DNA from: Coemansia sp. RSA 1804 | Lineage: Eukaryota > Kickxellomycota > Kickxellomycetes > Kickxellales > Kickxellaceae | Assembly: GCA_027578815.1 (NCBI GenBank) | Contig: JANBTH010000403.1 | Span: 1-18,089 of the forward strand | Direction of reading: 5' to 3' | DNA: 18,089 bases | Shown here: piece after piece, positions 9,314-17,860 of the stretch | How the letters are laid out: each line of letters starts with the position of its first letter | How positions within the stretch are numbered: position 1 is the stretch's first letter | Program-made: the position numbers and the translations under genes | The notes under the pieces: model-generated | Seen by the model: the letters and a program-made list of their open reading frames with translations, nothing else | The model's database searches: none | What the model was told of the DNA's origin: nothing

Positions 9314-12300
9314 ATGAAGATACCTCTGCCAACTGAAAATGTAGCAAAGAGAGAGGCTGAGGGGACAGCTATCAAGTCCAGCAAGGAAAACGATGCCCGA
9401 AGTGGGGATACAGATAGTCTAAACAAGAGCACCACCAGCGCTAGTGAATGTCCAGTGACGCCGGCCACATTACTGTCCATGCCCATGGCACCACAACGGG
9501 CTGTTTTCAGATCAGCAAACGCAAATGTTGGGATGTTCCGCACGCCCAGTGGTAACAACATTGTCCATGAACAGACAACCCGCGAAGATGAACAGAAGCA
9601 GACAAATAGGTCCAGTCAAACTCAAGAACCTGTAAATACGACGACGAACAGGCAGGACAGTTCCGATGCATTGGGTGTTGAGTGGGCTAATGAGCGGCTC
9701 GAAGAGCTGAGTCTAGAAATCAGCAAACTTATTAAAGACGACACCCAGCCCGCTGCTCATCAGACCGCTGACACTGATCACACAGATCACAGATCTGACC
9801 GGTCTCTAGATCTCCAGACTACAAAGTCTGCACACAAGCGTGTCCCGTCGATGCCAGAGCCCAGAAGCAGCAGAAGAAGCAGCAGCAGAAATCTAGTTGA
9901 CGGGCTGAGCATCAGCCAGCAGCCGCTCAATCTCTACAAGGTACCTGATGGCATCATGCAGGTGTTTGTGATGGGCGTGCACCCAAGCAATCCGATCAGC
10001 CGATCATACGTGGTGGTTCGACTGGGCGACCAAGTGTTCCAGACTTCGGTGTCTAAGACTCCGACCGGGAGCTGGAACGAGGGGTTTGAGCTCATTGTAT
10101 CGTACCACATGCAGCTCTTTGGGACCGTGCACCTTGACGTGTACTCGAGCAACATGCTGCTTCCGGACACACATATCGGTCGTGCTGAGATCAAATTGTC
10201 CCTTCTCGAAGGATTCCCTGAAATCTTTACTAGCTACTACGAGGTGTGGGACAAGAAGCTGGCAGCGTCGACGGTTCCCGAGCAAAAACAGCGGGAGGTG
10301 ATTTCGAAAAATCTGGGCGCTCTACAAGTGCGCATCAACTACAGGTTTCAGAAGCTCGAGGATCCGGAGCCCAAGATTGCCAAATCCCGAGGCGTGCACA
10401 TTGCTGGCACCTTGCCTAACCAACTAGTTAACCGGATAGCAGAGAGCCAGATGGGAGGAGGAGATTCGGCGGCTTCTTTTGAGCAGCAACCCATTGAGGA
10501 CCTTGTCGCTGGATTTGCTAACGAGTTCAACAAGTACATGGATATGGCGCGCGTCCATGGCAGTCAAGCGTTTATACGCAAGGGAACAACAGCGACAGCT
10601 GGCGATCCGCGATCTGGCGCGGCTGGTGTGAAGCAGGATGACACTGGGTTTGCCAGAGTCGACGATGATGCTGTAAACCCCGAGGAAATGGTAGGTGGCT
10701 CGAAGTCCCAGAATTCTGTGACATCAAAAGGCGGGGGTCCTGGCGGATGGTTTTCTGAGCTGTTCTCGGGTCTGTCTTCTACAACAGCGACAGCACCACC
10801 AACAGCCGATGGCACATCTACCAGCACCGATGTAAAAGCGCCAAATAACGACAATAATAGCAACGATGGCAAGCAAAAGGATACTGTCCAGACAGCAAAT
10901 GACCGGACGCTGGTGCAGTCCCTGACTAGCATGTTTATCTCGCCGTCCGTTTTCATGGTCGTCAAGAGTCTCGACAGGCTCATTGACACATTCAACCAAG
11001 GGATTGAGTTATCGAACACCGAGCTCCTTGGCGGACTCCTGACGCTGTACAAGTTCTACAACGAGGCTGACATCCCCGGAGTCACTCGGCCGCACAAGGG
11101 CCAGATAGTCGAGAGTGTGGAGCAATTGCAGGTGCCCGGCCATTACGCGCGCTTTGCACTGGCCACGTATGGATGGCGTGCGCTGTATTTTTTCAATCGC
11201 GGCATAACTCTGATGGACGGAGCAAAGATTGACTCTGACGTTACCAGTGTTCTACAATATCTTAACATGGCGCCTGAGGATCTTCTTGGTTACGAGTTTC
11301 GGAGCTCGCAGCTGTTTTGTCCAAGCTACTTTGTTGCGCACGACAGACAGTACGACGCGGTGGTTCTTTCGGTGCGTGGCACTATGAGCGCAGAGGACAC
11401 GGTTGTTGATCTCTCTTGCGAGTACACAAAATGGAATGGTGGGCTAGTGCATAGCGGCATGCAGGCGTCGGCGCACTGGCTGTTTGTCAAGGTGGTGCCG
11501 CGGATCCTAGCTTACGCGCGGAGTCAGGGCATCCGGCGCATCCGAATAGTCGGTCATTCGCTGGGCGCATCGACTGCAGCGATCCTGATGATCATGGTGC
11601 GCTCCGTGCGCGACCGGCTGCGTGGTCTTGGCGTTGACATCGACGAGTACGATATCAGGGCCTACTGCTATGGTCCGGCACCTTGTGTCTCCGATAACAT
11701 TGCGGACCGCTTCAGAGATTGCATCGACACGTATGTCAACAGAGACGATATTGTGCCCCGTCTATGCTACGGATCCGTCTCGGACTTTAAGCGCATGTCA
11801 GTCAGCGCCTCCGACGAGGCTGATAACCTGGCACAGCGCCTATATGCGCCATTCGAGGACTCTGTGCTCCAACAGCGTCGGTGGAAGGACAAGTTTGCGC
11901 GATTGATGCAGATACGCAAGGATATTGTGGCGGCGCAGGAGAACCTTCATCTTGCGCTGCCTGGCACCATCCATCACATTGTGTCGTATCGGGGCGGTGC
12001 TGGCGGGAAGGACAAGAGGGCTCCTCAGGATCCAGAGCTGGATGTTACTTTTGGGAAGCACGAGCTGTTTGGCGATGTGCGTGCAACTGATACGACGGAC
12101 GACAATGGCACTGCTTCTGATGGCCCAGGCGATAGCGAGGGCGCGACAACTCCCACTCAACCGCCGCCCCCGCCGACGCCCGAGACACAGGTACAACAGG
12201 AATGCGTGGACCCAGAGGAGCTGGCCGACGCAATTAATACGCCTATTGGCAGGGAGCCACCTGCGGCAATGGCGACGGATGTCCCAAAGCAGCCGGACAC

Positions 12301-12577
12301 GCGCGACGGCAAGACAGCCGGTGCAGCGGCCTCCGGCGCGGTTGGCGGCAGCGATAAGTTCTACCCTGCTTGGGTGCAGCGTGTGCCAAACAGCTCGTTT
12401 CGCGAGATCATCCTGCGGTCCACTATAGTCACCGACCACATGCCGAGTGCCTACGAGCTTGCGTTTGAGCATGCCATTGAGACGCAGCTGCACGAGCGGC
12501 GGCTAATGAGCAGGCGTAGACGGACCAATAATCCGCCCAATGAGTCGTTGCCTAAATCGCAAGATGCTCCAAGGTGA
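9314..12577 (+). CDS. C2-domain class 3 lipase, diacylglycerol lipase type
   Basis: A single exon of 1087 residues. The frame is open further upstream to 9176, but 9314 is its first ATG. Residues 1-200 are disordered and polar with a basic RRSSSRN patch. A C2 domain covers about 206-345 (TPTGSWNEGFEL is the conserved strand). A Ser/Thr/Asn-rich linker follows to about 540. The alpha/beta-hydrolase region starts at about 542 and contains VVLSVRGT, LVHSGM and the nucleophile elbow GHSLGAS with Ser749. The acid is in NRDDIVPRL (Asp811 or Asp812). His1042 in TDHMPSAY is my preferred catalytic His, by position in sn-1 diacylglycerol lipases; His887/888 in GTIHHIV is the alternative. An acidic, Pro-rich insertion (about 905-1010) separates these. 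The family hydrolyses the sn-1 ester of diacylglycerol. No transmembrane helices are seen, unlike animal DAGL, so membrane contact would be through C2. The canonical calcium-ligand aspartates of C2 loops 1 and 3 appear to be missing. Confidence 0.87.
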   Translation: MKIPLPTENVAKREAEGTAIKSSKENDARSGDTDSLNKSTTSASECPVTPATLLSMPMAPQRAVFRSANANVGMFRTPSGNNIVHEQTTREDEQKQTNRSSQTQEPVNTTTNRQDSSDALGVEWANERLEELSLEISKLIKDDTQPAAHQTADTDHTDHRSDRSLDLQTTKSAHKRVPSMPEPRSSRRSSSRNLVDGLSISQQPLNLYKVPDGIMQVFVMGVHPSNPISRSYVVVRLGDQVFQTSVSKTPTGSWNEGFELIVSYHMQLFGTVHLDVYSSNMLLPDTHIGRAEIKLSLLEGFPEIFTSYYEVWDKKLAASTVPEQKQREVISKNLGALQVRINYRFQKLEDPEPKIAKSRGVHIAGTLPNQLVNRIAESQMGGGDSAASFEQQPIEDLVAGFANEFNKYMDMARVHGSQAFIRKGTTATAGDPRSGAAGVKQDDTGFARVDDDAVNPEEMVGGSKSQNSVTSKGGGPGGWFSELFSGLSSTTATAPPTADGTSTSTDVKAPNNDNNSNDGKQKDTVQTANDRTLVQSLTSMFISPSVFMVVKSLDRLIDTFNQGIELSNTELLGGLLTLYKFYNEADIPGVTRPHKGQIVESVEQLQVPGHYARFALATYGWRALYFFNRGITLMDGAKIDSDVTSVLQYLNMAPEDLLGYEFRSSQLFCPSYFVAHDRQYDAVVLSVRGTMSAEDTVVDLSCEYTKWNGGLVHSGMQASAHWLFVKVVPRILAYARSQGIRRIRIVGHSLGASTAAILMIMVRSVRDRLRGLGVDIDEYDIRAYCYGPAPCVSDNIADRFRDCIDTYVNRDDIVPRLCYGSVSDFKRMSVSASDEADNLAQRLYAPFEDSVLQQRRWKDKFARLMQIRKDIVAAQENLHLALPGTIHHIVSYRGGAGGKDKRAPQDPELDVTFGKHELFGDVRATDTTDDNGTASDGPGDSEGATTPTQPPPPPTPETQVQQECVDPEELADAINTPIGREPPAAMATDVPKQPDTRDGKTAGAAASGAVGGSDKFYPAWVQRVPNSSFREIILRSTIVTDHMPSAYELAFEHAIETQLHERRLMSRRRRTNNPPNESLPKSQDAPR

Positions 12578-13677
12578 GAATCCAAACGTAATCCGACCTA
12601 TTTCTCTCCGCCGCCTCCTTTCAATGCATTATATTGCTTTTCGCTAGTTGCTATTAATGTCGTTGTATCAGTTTGGCGGACAATGACTTCTTTTGGTTTT
12701 GGTTTAGCGTTGTTTTTCTTCTTACTAACGTTGTGCCGAAAATATAGATTGATCTGTGGGAACAACCCACTGATTCTCTTGGCGTTGTTTGTGCAATAAC
12801 GGTTCCCTGGCCACTAAATCAATGCTTTTTTTTTTATAAAAAAAAGTACATGTTCGGTTGTTGTTTATTGACGATATAATAAAGGAAAGGCTTAGTAGTT
12901 TGATATGTTTTCTGTTGAATTGGGGTTGCTATTGAAATAATATAGAATATAGAACATTGTAAACCCAGATAAGGAGAAAGGCAAACAAACATTGCCGTTT
13001 TATTTTGATTTGGCTTGTTGTTTTTCTATTAGGCGGTTTTCATACTTTGTAAAAGATAGAATACTATAACACCCTAGTTAACTGTCTGGTAGAATTTTCC
13101 TTCTTTTTCCCTTTCACTTACGCCCCTCTTTTTTTTCCCCTTTCCTATTCTTTTAATCAGGTTGATATTGTTTTATTTATTGCCAAATACAAGAAACAAT
13201 AGGGAATATTAGGTGTGCAATATTTTGAAATAAAATATTATTGTACCAACCAAAAAGATAATTTTAAATGTGAAAGTGCATATGGAAAACTTTTTTGTGT
13301 TATTAATTTTGTAACTCATTTTGTGGCTTGAAAAGGGCAAAAAGTAATCTCATGGAACAAACAATAAACAAGTTCTTATTTCCACTCTCTTTCTCTCCTT
13401 TACTCCAAGCATATCTAAACAATTTTCTTTATTTATTTTTGTTTATTTTATTGCCATTATTTGCTATAGCAAAAGTAAAATATAAAATTGACTACTTTTA
13501 TATTTGCTTCTCTGCTACTCACTTCTCTCCTAAATTTTCCTGCACTGCTATTCACTTGTATATTCTTGAATCTATTACTGTAATTTTATTATATTAAATA
13601 TCTTCAAGGCTCTTGTATTATACACCACACTAGATAGTACAAACAAATATTAAAAAGTAGTACATATAAACAAAAGG
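12578..13677. other. A+T-rich intergenic region
   Basis: 1.1 kb between the lipase and the membrane-protein gene with no credible gene. It contains the lipase 3' UTR, homopolymer tracts (a T-run followed by an A-run at about 12826-12846) and many T-rich stretches. One open frame around 13350-13597 is Phe/Leu/Tyr-rich, driven by base composition, and is not annotated. The promoter of the gene at 13678 must lie in its right half; no decisive TATA element stands out. Confidence 0.7.
12878..12883 (+). terminator. Candidate poly(A) signal of the lipase gene
   Basis: AATAAA about 300 bases downstream of the lipase stop, in an A+T-rich context. Another AATAAA occurs near 13230. Fungal poly(A) signals are loose, so this is a position-based suggestion. 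Confidence 0.3.
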
Positions 13678-15531
13678 ATGATCAGTATAAGCTCATTCGG
13701 TGCGTTATTATTCTCAATTGGGTTGATTTCTGTGGTTGCATGTTCGATACATATTGCCATACACGTGTCTTTATCGCAAACTAAAGACAGAAAAGGTTCT
13801 TTCTTTAGCACTACAGCACTGCGGGACTGGAAAACGGTTCCAGGGACCTCGATCAACCCCTTTGCAGTCGAGCAATACGCATTTGTTTTAAGCACGATAA
13901 CGCTGGTGTTGATGGTAGCATTTGGAATGCTCGATCTGATAGGAGCAGTTGTTCTTCGCAGTCGCATGTGGAGAAAAAAATTATATCGAGAAGCTTATAA
14001 AAACAACAGTAGCGGCGACAAGGACAGTGGTGATGGAGGCGAATACCATGACGACTGGAGAGACTACCATCCAAACGATACTACCGTTTACAGATACGGA
14101 GTGGCATCACAGCATCATCATCGACCACTAGTGTGGTGGCGTAGGTGGGCGTTTATTGAGGGCCTTATTTTTGGCATCAGACGCAACATGGGGTTTCTTC
14201 GGCTCTCAGCTGCGTTGCTACTATCCTTGATTTGGTCTCCCGCTATTGTTCAAATAGCCATTGTTGGATACACGGGACAATGCCATATAGCGGTTTCCAG
14301 CAAGAATGGATCCGCAGCAAGCAGTAGAAGCGGTGATAGTGGCGGTGGCAGAGGCGGCGGCGGCGGCGGCGGAGACAATGCTGGCGGGGCTGCTGCTGAT
14401 GTTGTGGCCCTGGATGCCTGTGACCTAGTGCGTAAAGCCCTGGTCACCAGCATATTTGCTTGGGCTTCATCGTCACTCATGGCGCTTTTGCTTGTGCTTG
14501 TCAACACCACCGGTTCAATGGGCTTGCAAGCAAAGAATCTGATGCCATACCACATCGTTCCAACCGATTCCACACCGCTTGCCGGTGGTGGGGTTATTGT
14601 CCCCAATGGCCTTGAGATCGCCAACGTTGCCAATGGCGTGAACTCGGGAGGTGCGTCTGGACTGTTTGGCGGCGCTGGGATTTACCAGAGAACAAGTGGA
14701 TTGTTTTCGAGCAAAATTAACTCGAATTCCGGAACAGGGCTGCAGATGACGGGGCATATGCCTTTCAACCAAGGCTTGTTTCATCCGCACTACCTGATTC
14801 ACCACCCACACGGATCAACAGCTGCCAGCACGACGGGGCCAAAAGACCCAAACATTGCGCAGTACCGTGCATCGTGGTCACACACTGACGGAGAATCTAT
14901 AGTGTCCGAGCTAAGTAGACTCGAGGGGCAAGGCATCACCAAAGCACACATAGGTCAGCAACACCAGCCAAACACATTACACCAAGCATATCATATAAAG
15001 TCACAGTCACAGTTGCACCCGCTTTATGGTATAAACCAGTTTCATCCGCCGTCACGTATATCGGAGGAAGAGCAGCATCAGATGGATGGGCGAAGTGTGG
15101 TGGATCAGCACAGTAATCTGTCACGAAATCTAGCATTTGCATACGGTTCGACGCAGCGCAGAGCACGGGCGGCGTTCTATAAAACAAGATACTCGACATC
15201 AATATTAGGAATGGCTGACCCGCTTGCGCACATGGGCGGAGGAAGTGAGGTGAGAATGTCGAGAGATGGTGCTGGTAGTACACAAAGACGGCATTACCAG
15301 AAGCAACAGTACCTGCACCACGGTCGACCGCCGCTGCCAGGAATTGTTGTCTCGAGATCTGGAGGTGTTGTTGCACGGTCGTTGGCAAGGCTAAGCTACG
15401 AGAGCTGCGATGGCGTCTTGGCTGCTGCAAGCCTTGGTGGCACAGATAGCTTTGGAATTGACACTGGAGATGGTGGCGGAGGTAATGATGGTGACGGCGA
15501 CAGCAAAATCAAGCGCAATACAATTGGCTGA
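13678..15531 (+). CDS. Four-helix membrane protein with long disordered C-terminal tail
   Basis: 617 residues, intronless, starting at the first ATG of the frame. Four hydrophobic segments are visible: about 6-31, 66-93, 173-198 and 252-277. The loop between helices 2 and 3 is charged (RSRMWRKK, then Asp/His-rich). The loop between helices 3 and 4 contains a Ser/Gly-rich stretch with a run of seven Gly near 226-232, flanked by two Cys (Cys202 and Cys248) that could form a disulphide. Helix 1 is followed by a polar loop (32-65). The remaining 340 residues are low in complexity, rich in His, Gln, Ser and Gly, with no recognised domain, and probably cytosolic. The tetraspan layout with paired Cys in the second extracytoplasmic loop resembles MARVEL-like or claudin-like fungal membrane proteins, but I cannot assign a family. 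The neighbours give no functional clue. Confidence 0.75.
   Translation: MISISSFGALLFSIGLISVVACSIHIAIHVSLSQTKDRKGSFFSTTALRDWKTVPGTSINPFAVEQYAFVLSTITLVLMVAFGMLDLIGAVVLRSRMWRKKLYREAYKNNSSGDKDSGDGGEYHDDWRDYHPNDTTVYRYGVASQHHHRPLVWWRRWAFIEGLIFGIRRNMGFLRLSAALLLSLIWSPAIVQIAIVGYTGQCHIAVSSKNGSAASSRSGDSGGGRGGGGGGGDNAGGAAADVVALDACDLVRKALVTSIFAWASSSLMALLLVLVNTTGSMGLQAKNLMPYHIVPTDSTPLAGGGVIVPNGLEIANVANGVNSGGASGLFGGAGIYQRTSGLFSSKINSNSGTGLQMTGHMPFNQGLFHPHYLIHHPHGSTAASTTGPKDPNIAQYRASWSHTDGESIVSELSRLEGQGITKAHIGQQHQPNTLHQAYHIKSQSQLHPLYGINQFHPPSRISEEEQHQMDGRSVVDQHSNLSRNLAFAYGSTQRRARAAFYKTRYSTSILGMADPLAHMGGGSEVRMSRDGAGSTQRRHYQKQQYLHHGRPPLPGIVVSRSGGVVARSLARLSYESCDGVLAAASLGGTDSFGIDTGDGGGGNDGDGDSKIKRNTIG
14353..14372 (+). 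repeat. (GGC)n coding poly-Gly
   Basis: A tandem GGC run encodes the Gly stretch in the third loop of the tetraspan protein. The uniform codon use suggests recent slippage rather than selected sequence. Confidence 0.85.
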
Positions 15532-16117
15532 GAAAGTACAAAAAGCTTAAAAGTTAAAGCCTTTATAGCGTTGCCATCTCTTTTGACATGCTGAAATGTT
15601 CAGGAATTTAGCTGCCTTCACGGAAGTTAAATTAAATATGTCACATTTAGCTCTGCTTCCATTTCTCAGCACCACGGCCGACAATGATCAAAATGCTTAA
15701 TTTCGAGTACGTTCTTTATAAAAGAAAGTATATCTTTTTGCTTATATAGGGATAGATCTTTCAATATTCATTACTGTACAAAAGCAATATGTTTCCTGTA
15801 CAAAGGCACCATTTGGTCTAAATATAGTATTAATGTAAATACAAAAACTGCCAAGGAGCACTTTTGCACATGTCTAGTGTATTATACAAACAAGAAAAAG
15901 ATATTTTACAAAAGATACATTATGGACCACTGTCAATTCTGTTAATCTTTACAATTATAAAGATTTGATATTCATTTATAAAGCGCACTCTAGCTATCCA
16001 CTTTATCCAAGCAATTTCAATTTGGGTATTCAAATTTATTCTTTTTCAATTCATTTTTTGTTTTATTTGTCAGCTATTTTATTTTCATATTTTATAACTA
16101 CGCTCATTTACAAAAAC
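15532..16117 (+). promoter_or_regulatory. Intergenic region with F-box gene promoter
   Basis: 586 A+T-rich bases with no gene. They include the 3' end of the tetraspan gene and the F-box promoter. TATA-like elements on plus are at about 15715-15725 (TTTATAAAAG, inside a small CTTT/AAAG palindrome), 15742-15748 (TATATAG) and 15975-15982 (TTATAAAG). The last would place transcription start at about 16005 and give a leader of about 110 bases before the ATG at 16118. The frame is open from 15965 but contains no ATG before 16118. Confidence 0.45.
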
Positions 16118-17629
16118 ATGCATATCAACAGTCTTCCAACTGATGTTCTTCTTGCTATTCTCAAGCCTTACTGCGAGGAAGATCTTTACATTGATTGCCA
16201 TTGGAAAAGATCTACAAACATTCTTTCAGTTTGTCAAAGATGGCGACAGCTTGCATTACCAATAACTTTTAATAAGATATCCATTAGCCTTAGTTATGAA
16301 CTATGGACCAACATCGATATAATGTCCCATGGTATGAAGCAATATCCACGGTCAGTAGATATTAGAATGGATTCTATGGTTATCAGTGCTGTGGAATATC
16401 TAGAAAATGTTTTGGAGAAGCTTAAATCGATTGAAGGTACCCTTGAAAATGTTGTGAACCTATCGCTAACTTTTGATGATCATGGCTTTTTTTCCGATTC
16501 CGAAGAAGAGCATCCAGTGCCAGAAATAGAATTCACAGAAATAGCAAGGAATTTACATGCGCTACTTCCAAACATCTCATCATTACACAGTGATATGAAA
16601 TCAGAAGAAAACATATTATTTGCTTTTGAGACTGCCTTACTTAAACTATATGCACCACAACTAACGCAGGTAACAGTTAGCCCAATGATAATTGATTCAG
16701 ATATATGTTTTAGCAAATCTCTATCCAAATTTACACATAGTTGGGCGCGGAATGCAACAATGCTACCAAAAATAAATGTGGATAATCTGACAAAGCTAAA
16801 GCTAACATGCATTAATGAAACATTTGATTGGAGTGCCTTTTCTAATAAAAAGTCTGATGACTCTAGTGTCCTTCGTTTTCCAGTTCTTGAGTACTTGTCA
16901 GTTAAGATGCAAAGTCGGAGAGAATACATAGGAAATGGTCACGAAGAGTGGTTTATGCCAAATAATAGGTTTGCATACACGTTGGAGGTTCCAAGGCTTG
17001 AGTACTTAAATATTAGTGTTCTATGTCCGCCTAGCTGCTCACTATTTACCTCAATCTCCTCGCAAAAGATGCTCAGCAAATTTGTTATAGCAAATGCATA
17101 CTATACTAGGGTTGTATTCTATGGATTCAGCATATCAGATGCAACTAAATACGTTTTTGAAAAACACTATAAAAACACTACTGAAAATAAAGAAGCTGAT
17201 ATTATTGAACTTGCAAATGATTTGCAAATGATTGATGGGTTTGAATGTTTAGCAATAGAGGCACATGTAACCCAAGAGATATTTACATCAGAAATGCAAC
17301 GTGTCTACTGGCCACAAGTAACAAGTCTAAGTATTTATTATTCAATATCTTTGTCTGAACTACTCAAACTCATTGAGTCAAAACTACCCAATCTAGTAAG
17401 ACTAGTAGCCTATCACATCAAGCTGAGTGACATAATAGATAATACATTTATTGTTCCAGAAATTAAAGATGGCTCCATTACTCCGATCGAGACAAAGGTC
17501 AAGACGCTGGTGTATGGCTTAGGTATGTATGACTATGGATATGAAAATAGAATACGCAAGAAGTTTGAAGAGTCAATGGCTAAAGTTGTAAAGTCCTTGA
17601 AATATATTGGGTTTGGAAGGCCATGGTAA
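16118..17629 (+). CDS. F-box-like protein
   Basis: 503 residues, intronless. The ATG at 16118 (A at -3) is the first ATG in a frame open from 15965. Residues 1-50 form an F-box-like motif: MHINSLPTDVLLAILKPYC, then a helix with SVCQRWRQLALPITF and the typical Leu-Pro, Ile-Leu and Trp positions. The rest is Leu/Ile-rich with repeating short segments (for example LPNISSLHSD, LTKLKLTC, VPRLEYLNIS, LPNLVRLVAY), suggesting degenerate leucine-rich repeats like those of substrate-recruiting F-box proteins. It would bind Skp1 in an SCF ubiquitin ligase; the substrate is unknown. The gene is conspicuously A+T-rich compared with the WDR7-like and lipase coding regions. Such F-box genes are often expanded, fast-evolving families in early-diverging fungi. 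Residues 60-503 lack any other recognised domain. Confidence 0.75.
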   Translation: MHINSLPTDVLLAILKPYCEEDLYIDCHWKRSTNILSVCQRWRQLALPITFNKISISLSYELWTNIDIMSHGMKQYPRSVDIRMDSMVISAVEYLENVLEKLKSIEGTLENVVNLSLTFDDHGFFSDSEEEHPVPEIEFTEIARNLHALLPNISSLHSDMKSEENILFAFETALLKLYAPQLTQVTVSPMIIDSDICFSKSLSKFTHSWARNATMLPKINVDNLTKLKLTCINETFDWSAFSNKKSDDSSVLRFPVLEYLSVKMQSRREYIGNGHEEWFMPNNRFAYTLEVPRLEYLNISVLCPPSCSLFTSISSQKMLSKFVIANAYYTRVVFYGFSISDATKYVFEKHYKNTTENKEADIIELANDLQMIDGFECLAIEAHVTQEIFTSEMQRVYWPQVTSLSIYYSISLSELLKLIESKLPNLVRLVAYHIKLSDIIDNTFIVPEIKDGSITPIETKVKTLVYGLGMYDYGYENRIRKKFEESMAKVVKSLKYIGFGRPW

Positions 17630-17712
17630 TACAGCATAGTGCCTAGTCACAAGAGTATGTCATAGCATTTTTCCAGTTTTCTTTTTTCTTTTATTTTCAT
17701 TGTTTTTTTGCC

Positions 17713-17743
17713 ATATCATATAAAATAAATTGTTATATGATAT
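17713..17743 (+). terminator. Perfect 10-bp inverted repeat with AATAAA in its loop
   Basis: Arms 17713-17722 (ATATCATATA) and 17734-17743 (TATATGATAT) are exact reverse complements around an 11-base loop. The loop contains AATAAA at 17724-17729. It lies about 85 bases after the F-box stop, so it is a likely 3'-end processing site of that gene. Whether the stem matters is unknown. Confidence 0.55.
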
Positions 17744-17748
17744 ATGTT

Positions 17749-17860
17749 GCTCAGAGCAATGAGTGAGGACCTGAGATCAGCGACTAATATTAATCAGCTC
17801 TGATAATGACACGCGGCTCTGTATAATGAGTGATGATCTGAGATCGGTGTCTGACACAAC
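17749..17860 (+). repeat. Degenerate tandem repeat, three related units
   Basis: Unit 1 (17749-17796) begins GCTCAGAGCAATGAGTGAGG, unit 2 (17797-17815, short) begins GCTCTGATAATGA, and unit 3 (17816-17860) begins GCTCTGTATAATGAGTGATG. Units 1 and 3 share ATGAGTGA and, a little further on, CTGAGATC. The array is just downstream of the F-box 3' end and upstream of a TATA box at 17918, so it may be a promoter element array for a gene to the right. It is not coding in any clear frame. Confidence 0.65.

Noticed and set aside
11840..12493. Antisense open frame of 217 codons inside the lipase gene
   Set aside because: It is a shadow of G+C-rich coding sequence on the other strand. It is Arg-rich and without motif, while the sense frame has lipase motifs over the same bases.
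12826..12846. T-run followed by A-run resembling a terminator hairpin
   Set aside because: It is low-complexity A/T sequence with no G+C stem and probably carries no structural information.
13328..13597. Hydrophobic frame of 89 codons upstream of the tetraspan gene
   Set aside because: The frame begins at TTG; the Phe/Leu/Tyr content follows A+T-richness, and there is no domain or good start context.
15965..16117. Extension of the F-box protein with a hydrophobic N-terminal segment
   Set aside because: It has no ATG in frame before 16118, and the F-box begins immediately after that ATG, as is usual.
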